64,000 nucleotides of DNA from Cognaticolwellia mytili (GCF_002104475.1 NZ_NBOF01000002.1:992001-1056000), one strand, 5' to 3'. Positions 48,498 through 58,935 are shown, numbered from the stretch's first letter. Notes: generated by a model not told the origin, from the letters alone. Numbers and translations are program-made.

Positions 48498-51338
48498 ATG
48501 AAGAAAATTGAAGTCAGGGGTGCTCGCACTCACAACTTAAAAAATATTAATGTAAATATTCCACGCGACAAGTTAGTTGTTATTACCGGCCTTTCTGGTT
48601 CAGGTAAGTCTTCATTAGCCTTTGATACTTTATACGCTGAAGGTCAAAGACGTTACGTTGAATCACTTTCCGCTTATGCACGTCAATTTTTATCACTAAT
48701 GGAAAAACCCGATGTTGATCACATTGAAGGGTTATCGCCAGCCATTTCCATTGAACAAAAATCAACATCACATAACCCACGCTCAACGGTTGGTACCATT
48801 ACTGAGATCTATGATTATCTACGTTTGCTTTATGCACGTGTAGGTGAGCCTCGTTGTCCAGATCATCACTTACCACTTACCGCACAAACTATTTCACAAA
48901 TGGTTGACCGCGTTTTAGCGCTAGATGAAGGCACTAAAGTGATGGTACTTGCGCCTGTATTGCAAGACCGCAAAGGTGAGCATGTTAAATTATTAGATAA
49001 CCTTGCTGCCCAAGGTTATATTCGTGCTCGTATTGATGGAGAAGTTTGTGATCTTTCTGATCCACCAACCTTAGAATTACATAAAAAGCACACCATAGAA
49101 GTGGTTGTTGACCGCCTTAAAGTGCGTGAAGACATCCAATTACGTCTTGCTGAATCATTTGAAACTGCCCTTTCATTGACTTCAGGCACGGTAAAAGTTG
49201 CCTATATGGACGAACCAAGCAAAGAAGAGTTGGTTTTCTCGGCTAATTTTGCCTGTCCTAAATGTGGCTATAGCATGCAAGAATTAGAGCCACGATTGTT
49301 CTCTTTCAATAACCCTGCTGGTGCTTGTCAAACTTGTGATGGTTTAGGTAATCAACAATATTTCGATGCAAGTCGCGTTATTTCAAATCCTGAGTTGAGC
49401 TTAGCTGGCGGTGCAATTCGTGGCTGGGATAAACGAAATTTTTATTACTTTCAAATGTTACAAGCATTGGCTGATCATTATCAATTCGCCTTAGACTTAC
49501 CGTTCAATGAATTAGCTGAGAAAACACAGGAATTAATTCTTCGTGGCAGCGGTAAACAAGAAATAGAATTTAAATACATGAATGATCGCGGTGATATTGT
49601 TATTCGCAAACACCCGTTTGAAGGTATTTTAAATAATATGGATCGCCGTTACCGTGAAACAGAATCTAATGCGGTGCGCGAAGAATTAGCGAAATATCTT
49701 AACAGCCAACATTGTCCGGATTGCGACGGCAGCAGGCTGCGCTTAGAAGCTCGCAATGTTTTTATTGCTGACACGCCATTACCTGAAGTTGCTGAATATG
49801 CCATTGCCGACGCTTTGGCGTTTTTCCAAGGCTTGAAACTTGAAGGCCAAAAAGCTCAAATTGCCGAAAAAATTCTTAAAGAAGTTTGTGACCGTTTAGG
49901 TTTTCTGGTTAATGTTGGTTTAAATTACCTTAACTTATCTCGCGCCTCAGGCACCTTATCAGGTGGTGAAGCACAACGTATTCGTTTAGCTAGCCAAATT
50001 GGTGCTGGTTTAGTCGGTGTCATGTACGTGCTTGATGAGCCTTCAATTGGCTTACATCAACGTGACAATGAACGTTTACTTGAAACCTTGATCCATTTAC
50101 GTGATTTAGGAAATACCGTTATCGTTGTTGAACATGATGAAGACGCCATTCGCGCGGCTGATTATGTTATCGATATTGGCCCTGGTGCTGGTGTTCATGG
50201 CGGCAATATTATTGCTGAAGGCGATGTAAATGATATTTTGGCATGTGAAGACTCACTTACTGGTCAGTACCTGTCAGGAAGAGAGTGTATTGAAATACCG
50301 AAAACTAGAACACCGTTTGATAAAAAGAATGTTGTTAAACTTAAAGGGGCAACAGGTAATAACCTGAAAAATGTTGACTTGGTTATTCCAAATGGCCTAA
50401 TGACTTGTGTTACGGGGGTTTCTGGCTCAGGTAAATCAACCCTGATCAACGATACTTTATACAAGCTTGCTCACATCGAATTAAACGGGGCAACGACACA
50501 AGAGCCTGCACCACACAAAGAAATTACCGGGTTAGACTTACTCGATAAAGTGATTGATATTGACCAAAGCCCAATTGGGCGAACACCACGTTCAAACCCG
50601 GCAACCTATACCGGAATTTTTACCGCCATCCGCGAAATTTTTGCTGCTACTCAGGAATCACGTTCACGTGGTTACAAACCCGGTCGCTTTAGTTTTAATG
50701 TCAAAGGCGGTCGTTGTGAAGCGTGTCAGGGTGACGGTTTAATTAAAGTTGAAATGCACTTTTTACCTGATGTTTATGTGCCTTGTGACGTTTGTAAAAG
50801 TAAACGCTATAACCGTGAAACGTTGGAAGTGAAATACAAGGGTAAAAGCATTCATGAAGTGTTGGATATGACCATTGAAGATGCGCTAGAGTTCTTTGGC
50901 CCTATTCCAGCGGTAAAACGTAAACTGCAAACTTTAATGGATGTTGGTTTAAGTTATATCAAGTTAGGTCAATCAGCGACAACGCTTTCGGGCGGTGAAG
51001 CGCAGCGAGTTAAGTTATCGAAAGAGCTATCAAAGCGAGATACCGGCAAAACGCTTTATATTCTTGATGAACCAACCACTGGCTTACATTTTCACGATAT
51101 TAAGCAATTGCTACAAGTGATTCATCGTTTACGTGACCACGGCAATACCATTGTCGTTATCGAGCATAACCTTGATGTCATAAAAACTGCTGATTGGGTT
51201 GTCGACTTAGGCCCTGAAGGTGGTTCAGGTGGTGGGGAAATATTAGTAACAGGTACACCAGAGCAAGTTGCTAAACATAAAGGCTCGCATACCGCGAGAT
51301 TCTTAAAACCTTTATTAGCCAACGCAACTAAAAACTAA
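48498..51338 (+). CDS. uvrA: Excinuclease ABC subunit A
   Basis: UvrA recognises DNA damage with UvrB in nucleotide excision repair. Two ABC ATPase modules are present, each with Walker A (GLSGSGKSS near residue 31 and GVSGSGKST near 640) and with LSGGEAQR signature sequences. Zinc-binding cysteines are seen in [14 protein letters not shown]...CQTCDG and in the second module in [11 protein letters not shown]...CDVCKS. The length of 946 residues is standard. The ATG is preceded by a weak site (ACAATGTCATT). A strong terminator follows. Confidence 0.98.
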   Translation: MKKIEVRGARTHNLKNINVNIPRDKLVVITGLSGSGKSSLAFDTLYAEGQRRYVESLSAYARQFLSLMEKPDVDHIEGLSPAISIEQKSTSHNPRSTVGTITEIYDYLRLLYARVGEPRCPDHHLPLTAQTISQMVDRVLALDEGTKVMVLAPVLQDRKGEHVKLLDNLAAQGYIRARIDGEVCDLSDPPTLELHKKHTIEVVVDRLKVREDIQLRLAESFETALSLTSGTVKVAYMDEPSKEELVFSANFACPKCGYSMQELEPRLFSFNNPAGACQTCDGLGNQQYFDASRVISNPELSLAGGAIRGWDKRNFYYFQMLQALADHYQFALDLPFNELAEKTQELILRGSGKQEIEFKYMNDRGDIVIRKHPFEGILNNMDRRYRETESNAVREELAKYLNSQHCPDCDGSRLRLEARNVFIADTPLPEVAEYAIADALAFFQGLKLEGQKAQIAEKILKEVCDRLGFLVNVGLNYLNLSRASGTLSGGEAQRIRLASQIGAGLVGVMYVLDEPSIGLHQRDNERLLETLIHLRDLGNTVIVVEHDEDAIRAADYVIDIGPGAGVHGGNIIAEGDVNDILACEDSLTGQYLSGRECIEIPKTRTPFDKKNVVKLKGATGNNLKNVDLVIPNGLMTCVTGVSGSGKSTLINDTLYKLAHIELNGATTQEPAPHKEITGLDLLDKVIDIDQSPIGRTPRSNPATYTGIFTAIREIFAATQESRSRGYKPGRFSFNVKGGRCEACQGDGLIKVEMHFLPDVYVPCDVCKSKRYNRETLEVKYKGKSIHEVLDMTIEDALEFFGPIPAVKRKLQTLMDVGLSYIKLGQSATTLSGGEAQRVKLSKELSKRDTGKTLYILDEPTTGLHFHDIKQLLQVIHRLRDHGNTIVVIEHNLDVIKTADWVVDLGPEGGSGGGEILVTGTPEQVAKHKGSHTARFLKPLLANATKN

Positions 51339-51360
51339 GCATCAGTTCTGATGTTCTGCC

Positions 51361-51392
51361 AAAAGGCTTGTTTTTTGTAACAAGCCTTTTTT
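51361..51392 (+). terminator. Rho-independent terminator of uvrA
   Basis: AAAAGGCTTGTT (51361-51372) pairs with AACAAGCCTTTT (51379-51390) and is followed by TT; the stem is perfect. Confidence 0.92.
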
Positions 51393-51477
51393 CTGTCTAG
51401 CTTCCTAGCAAACTTAGGTTTAAGATGAATTATCAATCAAATTATAAACAAAATCTAACCACAAAGTAGTGAGCTAA

Positions 51478-52149
51478 ATGACTAATAAAAACAATAAAAT
51501 TCAGCAGTGGCAAAATCCCTTAATTTATTTACTGGCCTTTTCTAGCGGCTTTTGCATTATGGGTATCGAATTACTCGGCGGGCGAATTCTAGCGCCATTT
51601 TTTGGCAGTAGTGTCCATATCTGGGGCAGTATCATCACGGTATTCATGTTGAGTTTATCTTTCGGTTACCTCGCTGGTGGCAAGCTATCAACAAAATCAG
51701 CATCTTTAAATCGTTATGGACTAATTTTTATTTTTGCTGGTATTGCCATTTTACCGGTAGCTTTTTCATCAGAATGGTTAATGGAAGCTATTTTTCTTGC
51801 CATAGAAGACACACGTTATGGCTCACTATTGGCTTCAATGGCGCTATTCTTTATCCCTACTGTTATTCTCGGCATGATCTCACCATACTCGGTGCGCTTG
51901 TTAGTCACCGATAAAAATAAAAGCGGCCAAGTCGCAGGCTTTCTTTATTTTGTCTCAACATTGGGTAGTGCCTTAGGTACTATTATTACCTCATTCTATT
52001 TAGTATTGCTGTTTGAAGTGAACAATATTATCACCGTATTTAGCAGTATTTTGATTTTACTTGGCCTAAGTGCAATGGTTTTTAATCGCCTAAATCAACC
52101 AACTGGCAGCAGTGAATGTATTAGCCGCCAAGGAGCGACTAATGAATAA
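51478..52149 (+). CDS. Membrane domain of a split spermidine-synthase-like protein
   Basis: The 223-residue protein has six or seven membrane helices and matches the N-terminal membrane half of 'fused MFS/spermidine synthase' proteins (GIELLGGRILAPFFGSSVHIWG, SLSFGYLAGGKLS, GMISPYSVRLL). In most homologues this half is joined to a soluble aminopropyltransferase-like domain. Here the frame stops after a short linker and the second domain is encoded by the next gene, which overlaps by eight bases. The two products probably form one complex. Confidence 0.8.
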   Translation: MTNKNNKIQQWQNPLIYLLAFSSGFCIMGIELLGGRILAPFFGSSVHIWGSIITVFMLSLSFGYLAGGKLSTKSASLNRYGLIFIFAGIAILPVAFSSEWLMEAIFLAIEDTRYGSLLASMALFFIPTVILGMISPYSVRLLVTDKNKSGQVAGFLYFVSTLGSALGTIITSFYLVLLFEVNNIITVFSSILILLGLSAMVFNRLNQPTGSSECISRQGATNE

Positions 52150-53059
52150 ATTATTAATCACTTTTTTAGTATCAGTACTAAGCAATGTGCTGATTAGTGC
52201 CGCTTTAAATACTCAAGCAAGTGCCGAAACTATTCACAGTGAACGTTCGTTATATCGCAATATATTGGTAGAAGAAAAACGCGGCTTACGTTGTTTAAAA
52301 TTCAACGTTAAAAGCGCTAAAACCCAACAAAGCTGCATGCTAGCCGACGATCCTCAACGCTTAGTATTTAATTATACTAAAATGCTGTTTGCCAGTTTAT
52401 TGGTTAACCCAAACCCAGAGCGCATTTTAATTGTTGGCTTAGGTGGCGGTACTATGTCGAATTCGCTACATCAAATTTTTCCTGATGCCACTATTACTAA
52501 TGTTGAAATTGATCCCGCTGTGATTAAAGTGGCGAGAAGTTATTTTGGCTTTTTCGAAAATGAAAAAGTAACTTCAGTGGTACAAGATGGCCGCATTTTT
52601 GTTAAACGTGCAGTTTTAAAACAGCAGAAATATGATTGGATTATTCTTGATGCCTTCAATGGCGACTATATTCCCGAGCACTTGATGACGCAAGAATTCT
52701 TACAGGAAACCAAAGCACTACTTAGCGATAATGGCGTGTTAGCAGCAAATACATTTTCGATAAGTGATTTATACGATGTTGAATCTGCCACTTATAAATC
52801 AGTATTTGGTGACTTTTTCAATGTTAGAAACAAGAAAAACAGTAATCGCATTATATTAACCAGTGAGAAGCCTTTACCACAAGACAGTGTTATTGCCGAG
52901 CGTGCGAAAGCGCTTACTACAATATTGCGACCTTTTAATGTAAATATTACGGAAATAAGCCGTTATATGAAGTCTACGGCGATACAGCAAGATTGGCCCA
53001 AAGATACACGATTATTAACCGATCAATACTCGCCAGCAAACTTATTAAATTTGAAGTAG
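52142..53059 (+). CDS. Spermidine-synthase-like SAM-binding enzyme with N-terminal hydrophobic segment
   Basis: The protein has an N-terminal hydrophobic helix (NKLLITFLVSVLSNVLISA), which looks like a signal peptide or the last membrane helix of the split partner, and a Rossmann-fold domain like aminopropyltransferases: GLGGGTMSNSLHQIFP, NVEIDPAVIKVA and ILDAFNGDYIPEHLMTQEF. Classic spermidine synthases have a conserved Asp after DSTDP, which is not seen, so the substrate may not be putrescine. The ATG at 52142 with AAGGAG upstream is preferred; it overlaps the previous gene by eight bases. Confidence 0.8.
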   Translation: MNKLLITFLVSVLSNVLISAALNTQASAETIHSERSLYRNILVEEKRGLRCLKFNVKSAKTQQSCMLADDPQRLVFNYTKMLFASLLVNPNPERILIVGLGGGTMSNSLHQIFPDATITNVEIDPAVIKVARSYFGFFENEKVTSVVQDGRIFVKRAVLKQQKYDWIILDAFNGDYIPEHLMTQEFLQETKALLSDNGVLAANTFSISDLYDVESATYKSVFGDFFNVRNKKNSNRIILTSEKPLPQDSVIAERAKALTTILRPFNVNITEISRYMKSTAIQQDWPKDTRLLTDQYSPANLLNLK

Positions 53060-53172
53060 AAAGTTAACTGCAATTGATTTAATTAAAGGTGAGACGGTTA
53101 AATTAATAAATCTTACCTGTAAGCCAGCTCAGGCATACAGGTAAGCTAGTTAACTAAAGCGTGACGCCTTAG

Positions 53173-54123
53173 TTAGCTTTTCTTTTTCAGGCTTAAGCGT
53201 TTTTTACCTGATGACGTTGCAGCAGGCTTTTTTACATCAATACGTGTTAGTTTTTTCTCAGAATACTTATTCGCTTTTGACGTTATCACTTTATTAGCGT
53301 GTTTAATGTCAGCTGCTATATCGATCTTTTTCGGTACTTCAACGGCTTTTGCTTTTGCTTCCATTTTAGGCTCTGTAAAGTCATCACCCATAGCGGTTTT
53401 ACGCGAGCCAGCTACAGCAGCATTTATTTCCGCCATTTCATTCTCAGTTAAATCACGCCATTGTCCAGGACGTAATTGCCCTAGCTCAACATTCATAATG
53501 CGCGAGCGATTAAGCTTCGTGACTTCATAACCGAGATATTCACACATACGGCGAATTTGTCGGTTTAAACCTTGAGTTAAAATAATACGAAAAACATACT
53601 TACTTTCAGGAGTAACAATACACGGCTTAGTGATCGTACCTAAAATAGGTACCCCTTTTGACATTCTTTCAACAAAGCGTTCACTGATCGGTTGATCTAC
53701 CGTGACAACATATTCTTTATCGTGGGCATTTTCAGCACGTAGAATTTTATTAACAATGTCACCATCACTGGTTAGAAAAATTAATCCTTCTGACGGCTTA
53801 TCTAAGCGACCAATGGGGAAAATACGTTTGGGGTGACCAATGGCATCAATAATATTGCCTCGAACCTGAAGTTCGGTGGTACACGTAATGCCGATAGGCT
53901 TGTTATAGGCAATATAAACTCGGTCAGTATGGTTACTATCACTGGCCTTAATTTCCATGCCATCAACACAAACCTTGTCACCCGGTATTACTTTAGTGCC
54001 TAGCTCAGGTACCATGCCATTGATAGTCACTCGATTTTTTTCAATCAATTTATCAGCAAATCGACGAGAACAATAACCTGAGTCACTAATGTATTTATTA
54101 AGGCGTTTTTCGTTAGTAGACAC
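53173..54123 (-). CDS. rluF: 23S rRNA pseudouridine synthase RluF
   Basis: The protein makes pseudouridine in 23S rRNA (position 2604 in E. coli). It has an N-terminal S4 domain (KRLNKYISDSGYCSRRFADK), the RluB/E/F catalytic block GRLDKPSEGLIFLTSDGD with the nucleophilic Asp, and GLNRQIRRMCEYLGYEV. A Lys/Ala-rich tail of about 75 residues follows the enzyme domain and ends KRLSLKKKS, probably an RNA-binding extension. The longer frame from 54159 has no good site; a GTG at 54123 with AGGA upstream gives MSTNEKRLN, the family's usual beginning. Confidence 0.92.
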   Translation of the reverse strand: MSTNEKRLNKYISDSGYCSRRFADKLIEKNRVTINGMVPELGTKVIPGDKVCVDGMEIKASDSNHTDRVYIAYNKPIGITCTTELQVRGNIIDAIGHPKRIFPIGRLDKPSEGLIFLTSDGDIVNKILRAENAHDKEYVVTVDQPISERFVERMSKGVPILGTITKPCIVTPESKYVFRIILTQGLNRQIRRMCEYLGYEVTKLNRSRIMNVELGQLRPGQWRDLTENEMAEINAAVAGSRKTAMGDDFTEPKMEAKAKAVEVPKKIDIAADIKHANKVITSKANKYSEKKLTRIDVKKPAATSSGKKRLSLKKKS

Positions 54124-54369
54124 TAATTTTCCTAAAACAAACGCAGTGTAAAACTGCATATATAAAGATAGTTGCGCTATTTTAGCGAAGTTTCGCCGCT
54201 ATGTAGAGTGATGATATTTATAAATCGACATTATTAACAATAATCACATAAAAACACGTGTTATTACGATAGGCGTAATAATTATTTACTCAAACTGGTA
54301 TTTATCATTGTGGAACATCAGCATACACTGACGATAGTTTACTAAAGAAGTAAAAATGATGACGAAAAA

Positions 54370-55068
54370 ATGAAAACCTTAACTTTCGAACAACTACCAC
54401 AAAGTGGCTTTGCCGGCTTAATTGAACGACATTTTGTCATTAACCAAGCGCTATTTGGCCGTTCAAAAACCATTGCGTTTCCGGGGTTAGGCAACTTTGT
54501 TTATCTCGCTGATGCTAACTTTCTTCCTCATGGTGAAACCCACATGCACGGACACAAAGAAGTTGATGTTATTTCGGTAATGGTTGAAGGTGAAATTGAA
54601 CACCACGGCAGTTTAGGTCACGGTGAAAATTTACCAGCAGGCTCTGTACAAGTGCAACGTGCGGGTGCTGAAGGTTTTCGTCACAATGAAGTAAACCCAA
54701 ATAATCAGCAGAACCAAATGATCCAACTTTGGGTGCTACCAGACGAATTAGGTGAACAAGCAGGCTATAAGGTTTATCAACCTAAACTTGGGCAATTAAC
54801 TCAAGTCTACGGTGGTAATAAAAGCCAGAAAAATACTTTTAATAGTCAAATATCTATTGCTGTGAGCAATACCGTAGTTGAGCAGAACATTACTTTATCA
54901 GATGAAGTATTGGTGTATTTGAGTAAAGGGGATGCAGAAATTAACGGTGAAAAAATTAATGCGCGCAGTTTAGTGCATTGTCAGCAAGGAGTTAACTTTA
55001 CAGCGTTGACACAAGGGCAAGCTGTATTCATTTATCAAACAGACCAACAGAATGAGGCATTATCATGA
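54370..55068 (+). CDS. Pirin family protein (YhaK-like cupin)
   Basis: A 232-residue protein with two cupin domains. The N-terminal cupin has the metal-binding His/Glu set seen in FLPHGETHMHGHKEVDVIS and HHGSLGHGENLPAGSVQVQRAG; the C-terminal one is more diverged. Some pirins are quercetinases, others bind regulators; YhaK responds to oxidative stress. Its stop overlaps the start of the flavin reductase gene by four bases (ATGA), so the two act in one operon, fitting a redox role. Confidence 0.88.
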   Translation: MKTLTFEQLPQSGFAGLIERHFVINQALFGRSKTIAFPGLGNFVYLADANFLPHGETHMHGHKEVDVISVMVEGEIEHHGSLGHGENLPAGSVQVQRAGAEGFRHNEVNPNNQQNQMIQLWVLPDELGEQAGYKVYQPKLGQLTQVYGGNKSQKNTFNSQISIAVSNTVVEQNITLSDEVLVYLSKGDAEINGEKINARSLVHCQQGVNFTALTQGQAVFIYQTDQQNEALS

Positions 55069-55604
55069 AAGTAATCGCATTTGGCGCAAGTTCAAGCCGT
55101 AAATCAATTAACAAACAATTGGCTGCACATGCTGCCAATCTAGCAGCTCAAAGCAATGAAAATACTGATATTGAAGTACTTGATTTAAATGACTTTGAAA
55201 TGCCAATATTCAGCCAAGACAGAGAAGAAGAATTAGGCCAACCAGAAGCCGCAAAAACCTTTTTCAAAAAACTAGGTGAAAGCGATGCCATTATTATTTC
55301 ATTCGCCGAACATAATGGTAGTTATACTGCCGCTTATAAGAATTTATTTGATTGGGCTTCTCGTATTGACCAAAAGGTTTTTCAAAACAAACCTATGTTG
55401 TTACTAGCAACCTCGCCAGGGCCTGGTGGTGCAGGTAGTGTATTGGCTGCGGCAAAAGGCTCAGCACCTTATTTTGCCGGTGAAGTCAAAGCATCACTTT
55501 CTATTCCAAGCTTTTATGATAATTTTGATATGGAAAATTCTCGATTAAATAACGAAGAATTTCAGCAACAGTTATCTACAGCTGTAACAGACTTATTAAA
55601 ATAA
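55065..55604 (+). CDS. NADPH-dependent FMN reductase-like flavoprotein
   Basis: A 179-residue flavodoxin-fold protein: phosphate-binding loop FGASSSRKSINKQLA, the SFAEHNGSYTAAYKNLFDWAS block and LLATSPGPGGAGSV are typical of the NADPH-dependent FMN/quinone/azo reductase family (ChrR-like). It transfers electrons from NAD(P)H through FMN to quinones or other acceptors. It is translationally coupled to the pirin gene. A weak hairpin AGTAGGG/CCCTACT (55615-55636) follows. Confidence 0.9.
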   Translation: MKVIAFGASSSRKSINKQLAAHAANLAAQSNENTDIEVLDLNDFEMPIFSQDREEELGQPEAAKTFFKKLGESDAIIISFAEHNGSYTAAYKNLFDWASRIDQKVFQNKPMLLLATSPGPGGAGSVLAAAKGSAPYFAGEVKASLSIPSFYDNFDMENSRLNNEEFQQQLSTAVTDLLK

Positions 55605-55679
55605 CATTGTGATTAGTAGGGGAAAAACTCCCTACTGACCTTTGCCTAGTTTCTAACTTATGAACAGTTGGAGATGATG

Positions 55680-55859
55680 TTAACGATGGATGTTGAGCGC
55701 TTTAATAGCCGATTTTTCATCGCTGTTTACAATAACGCTTGGTTGTTCAGATTTACCATCAACCCTAATATCACCTACTTTTGTTCCAATCGATAATGAA
55801 CTACAAGCAGATAAAGCCAACATTATTATCGACGCAGAAAAACATGTTATTTTATGCAT
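55680..55859 (-). CDS. Small lipoprotein of unknown function (59 residues)
   Basis: The minus strand encodes a 59-residue protein with a textbook lipoprotein signal: MHKITCFSAS start, hydrophobic core IIMLALSA and lipobox LSAC with the modified Cys at position 19. The mature part is 40 residues (SSLSIGTKVGDIRV, then KSEQPSVIVNSDEKSAIKAL). An AGG-containing site lies about eight bases before the ATG. The opposite strand also has an open frame but with no features of a protein. No family is recognised. Confidence 0.75.
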   Translation of the reverse strand: MHKITCFSASIIMLALSACSSLSIGTKVGDIRVDGKSEQPSVIVNSDEKSAIKALNIHR

Positions 55860-55999
55860 ATTAACAACCTGAATAGAGGAAAACCTTTGTATCTACTTTC
55901 TTTATATCAATTAAAGTAAGTATGCGAGTAATTACAAGTGATCTAAATTCTCAATATTTAGATCACCTCAGAATAAGTGATTATTTATTTCAATTGGCA

Positions 56000-56434
56000 T
56001 TACACGCTAAATGGTGCTTTAAATGAAAAAGCATAAGGTGAATCACCATAACAACGTAGGTGCTCCAAGCGCACAATGCCATCATCGACACTTGGAATAG
56101 TGCCCTCTTCAACCCACCACAAAACATAATTGGCATTTTCAATTTTGCTAAACCATTCCTGTTTCCTGCGTAAGAAGTCTCGATGATGAGTTTGAAACAT
56201 AAAGTTCTTCAAGGTTTCAATGGAAGACCAAACGGACATATTGACAATAATATTGGGGTCACTAAAGGCTTGAATACCAGTAGCATCGCCACTATCACCT
56301 GTTAGACGCCAAATAAAGCCTTCACTGGCGTCAGCTAAAGCATTAATCGGTTCAAGATTATCAGTAAAGTCTTTCATAGCTAGTGTATCAAGCGGATATT
56401 TCGCCTGCGCTATATTTAGTTGTGCAAGTTGCAT
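56000..56434 (-). CDS. DUF3291 family protein (monooxygenase-like fold)
   Basis: The protein of 144 residues matches DUF3291, a dimeric alpha-beta barrel related to antibiotic-biosynthesis monooxygenases: MQLAQLNIAQAKYPLDTLAM start, GFIWRLTGDSGDATGIQAF, VNMSVWSSIETLKNFMFQTHH, and WWVEEGTIPS near the end. Function unknown. The ATG at 56434 directly follows AAGGAAGAGA; the upstream ATG at 56455 is less likely. Confidence 0.85.
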   Translation of the reverse strand: MQLAQLNIAQAKYPLDTLAMKDFTDNLEPINALADASEGFIWRLTGDSGDATGIQAFSDPNIIVNMSVWSSIETLKNFMFQTHHRDFLRRKQEWFSKIENANYVLWWVEEGTIPSVDDGIVRLEHLRCYGDSPYAFSFKAPFSV

Positions 56435-56488
56435 TTCTCTTCCTTGTAAATACAATATTCTATTTTTTGTTGCTTAATTGTGGTTAAT

Positions 56489-57160
56489 TTAACCTAATTC
56501 TACTTTATAGCCAACACTATATACTGACTGAATTATTTCACTGTCGGCATTCAGAGAATTAATTTTTTTACGCAGTTTTTTGATATGGCTGTCGATCGTA
56601 CGTTCACTAACCACACGGTGATCATTGTAAACTTGGTTAATTAGTTGCGCTCTAGAATAAATGCGCCCCGGCTCTTTGGATAGCACTTTTAATAAATTAA
56701 ACTCAATAGCTGTTAACTCAACTGCTTGACCGTAAAGCGTTGCCTGATACTTTTCTTCATTTAAAAAAATAGGCTTTTTAATTGTTTCAGTATCAGGATT
56801 TTTATAGCGTCTCAACGTTGCTTTAACACGAGCAACAACTTCACGCGGCGAAAAAGGTTTGCAAATATAGTCGTCAGCACCTAATTCTAAGCCAATTAAG
56901 CGGTCAATCTCTTCAACCCGTGCGGTGATCATAATAATTGGGATATTTGAAAATATGCGAATTTCTTTACATAAAGTTAAGCCGTCTTTTACCGGTAACA
57001 TTAAGTCAAGTAGCACCATGTCGTAAGTTTGACTTTGCAATTCTTCAATAACTGCAGCGCCATCGTGCAACATGGTGACATTAAATTGCGCTTGCGCCAT
57101 GTAGTCATACAATAGCTGAGCAATTTTAATCTCGTCTTCTACTACTAAAATACGGGCCAT
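56489..57160 (-). CDS. OmpR-family response regulator
   Basis: A 223-residue regulator with a receiver domain (phospho-acceptor Asp in MVLLDLMLPVKDG, conserved Lys in YICKPFSPREVV) and a winged-helix output domain (LNEEKYQATLYGQAVELTAI, YSRAQLINQVY, IDSHIKKLRKKI). It resembles BaeR-type regulators. The histidine kinase gene lies 26 bases upstream on the same strand, so the two form a two-component operon. Target genes are unknown. Confidence 0.93.
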   Translation of the reverse strand: MARILVVEDEIKIAQLLYDYMAQAQFNVTMLHDGAAVIEELQSQTYDMVLLDLMLPVKDGLTLCKEIRIFSNIPIIMITARVEEIDRLIGLELGADDYICKPFSPREVVARVKATLRRYKNPDTETIKKPIFLNEEKYQATLYGQAVELTAIEFNLLKVLSKEPGRIYSRAQLINQVYNDHRVVSERTIDSHIKKLRKKINSLNADSEIIQSVYSVGYKVELG

Positions 57161-57186
57161 TGATACTCCAACTTAAACGACAACAT

Positions 57187-58782
57187 TTATCTAAGGGTAT
57201 TCTTCGGTAATGTAATCTTTATCATCAAACCACCACTTTCAGCTTGATGAGCAGATATTGCTCCCTGATGAGCATAAACAATATTTTTACATAATGCTAA
57301 GCCGATCCCGCTACCACCAGTTTTTCTATTGCGAGAACTCTCTACCCGAAATAAGTGCTCAAAAAGTTTAGCAATATCTTCGCGAGAAACCCCTGGCTTG
57401 CTATCTTCAATATAAATATCAAATTCATTACTTTTTTCAATTAATCGACAATAAATCTGACCTGGTGCATCGGTATACTTCGCGCTATTAGCAAATAAGT
57501 TATCCAATAATTGATTTAACCTTTTTGCATCACCCCAGGCCGATATTTTTTCATTCGGAATATCTATTGTCAGCGTTAATCCTTGGCTTTGTAGTAATGA
57601 GCTATGTCTTTCAGCATTAAGTCTTATTAATTCAGTAATATTTAATGTTGACTTTTGGTAGCGCATTGCGCCAATTTCAGCCTCGTTAAGTTCATTTAGG
57701 TCATTTATTAAACTTTGTAAGTGGTTAACTTCTTCTGAAATGGAACTAATGTTTTCAATACTTAGAGGACGAATTCCATCTTCCAAGGCCTCCAATTCAC
57801 CTTTAACAATCGCCAAAGGTGTTCTTAATTCATGAGATATATCAGCAAGCCAACGTTTTCTTGATGTTTCATTTTGCTCTAACGTAGCAGCTAAATCATT
57901 AAAGTTTCTTGCCAAGGTCGCTAATTCATCATGACCAACAATAGGTAAACGTGTTGACAATTCACCTTGGTTAACCTGAATAACAGCATGCTTCAAACGG
58001 GTAATTGGACCAACAAAATGCCGGGAGAGTGGAATAGTGATAATAATAATAACGATAAAAATCCCCGCTAATATTAATAGAATTTGTTGGTTAATATCCT
58101 CCACGAATTGCAAATCAAACTTATCGGTTATCTGCTCAGTGGGGGGTAGTGCGACATAGCCAACAATTTCACTGTTAGATAAAATCGGTTTTTTGACAAA
58201 GTTGGCTGTAAACCTGCCAATTAACACCTGTTTATCAGCATTAAGTAAACTAAATTTAGGTCTTAATCGTGGGCTATTTTCTCTTAACGTTAGTGAGTGA
58301 TCATCAAAACGATCTTTGCGTTGATATCTAGGAGCATAATCATCACGTAGCTGTTCGATACCATCAGGGTAACGTAACCCTTGTTCTGATAGGCGCAATA
58401 CAATGCGCCAATACTCTATGCCAGAATAATTTCGCTTCGGCCTTGAAGAGTTTTCTCGATCAGAACGATTTACTCTATTTCTATTTTCTCTGCTAAGCGA
58501 GCCTCTTCTTGGCGGCTCATTAAAGCCTGCTCGGCGAGCAGTTCTATTTAATTCACGTTTACGTGGCTTTGCGCTTGAAGCGACAACTGCTTGCCAACCA
58601 TTTTGTTCTTGATAAACAGCAGCTAAATTATCAGAGACTAACTGTAAACTTTGCACTTGCCGCTGATTGACATAATTGAGCATGCCACGGTCAAGCCCCC
58701 ATTGCATTAGCCCATATAAAATCAGAAGCAATGCGAAGCTGGTTAGTAAAAACACTAAGAGTAACTTAGGAAAAATTCGCAT
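57187..58782 (-). CDS. Membrane sensor histidine kinase with basic periplasmic insert
   Basis: The 531-residue kinase has two membrane helices (about 8-28 and 235-255), a HAMP domain, the phospho-acceptor box ISHELRTPLAIVKGE, and ATP-binding N and G boxes (LLDNLFANSAKYTD, GGSGIGLALCKN). The overall type is BaeS-like. In the periplasmic domain, residues about 72-122 are unusually rich in Arg, Asn and Ser (for example RGSLSRENRNRVNRSDREN), a stretch that would be flexible and positively charged. The signal sensed is unknown. Confidence 0.9.
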   Translation of the reverse strand: MRIFPKLLLVFLLTSFALLLILYGLMQWGLDRGMLNYVNQRQVQSLQLVSDNLAAVYQEQNGWQAVVASSAKPRKRELNRTARRAGFNEPPRRGSLSRENRNRVNRSDRENSSRPKRNYSGIEYWRIVLRLSEQGLRYPDGIEQLRDDYAPRYQRKDRFDDHSLTLRENSPRLRPKFSLLNADKQVLIGRFTANFVKKPILSNSEIVGYVALPPTEQITDKFDLQFVEDINQQILLILAGIFIVIIIITIPLSRHFVGPITRLKHAVIQVNQGELSTRLPIVGHDELATLARNFNDLAATLEQNETSRKRWLADISHELRTPLAIVKGELEALEDGIRPLSIENISSISEEVNHLQSLINDLNELNEAEIGAMRYQKSTLNITELIRLNAERHSSLLQSQGLTLTIDIPNEKISAWGDAKRLNQLLDNLFANSAKYTDAPGQIYCRLIEKSNEFDIYIEDSKPGVSREDIAKLFEHLFRVESSRNRKTGGSGIGLALCKNIVYAHQGAISAHQAESGGLMIKITLPKNTLR

Positions 58783-58935
58783 GTGGTTATATTTTTTATC
58801 CGTTTATCGAACAGTTATAGCGCGAAACAAAATGAATGTCTTACCTTCAATAACATTTGCACATTTTTTCCTCATTTACAGTACTTTTTTTAAATAAAGC
58901 AGACAAGACAAAGTGAATAACTAAATACTTAACCA

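Noticed and set aside
55690-55872. Plus-strand open frame of 60 residues
   Set aside because: It is the reverse strand of the small lipoprotein gene and has no signal peptide, domain or ribosome binding site.
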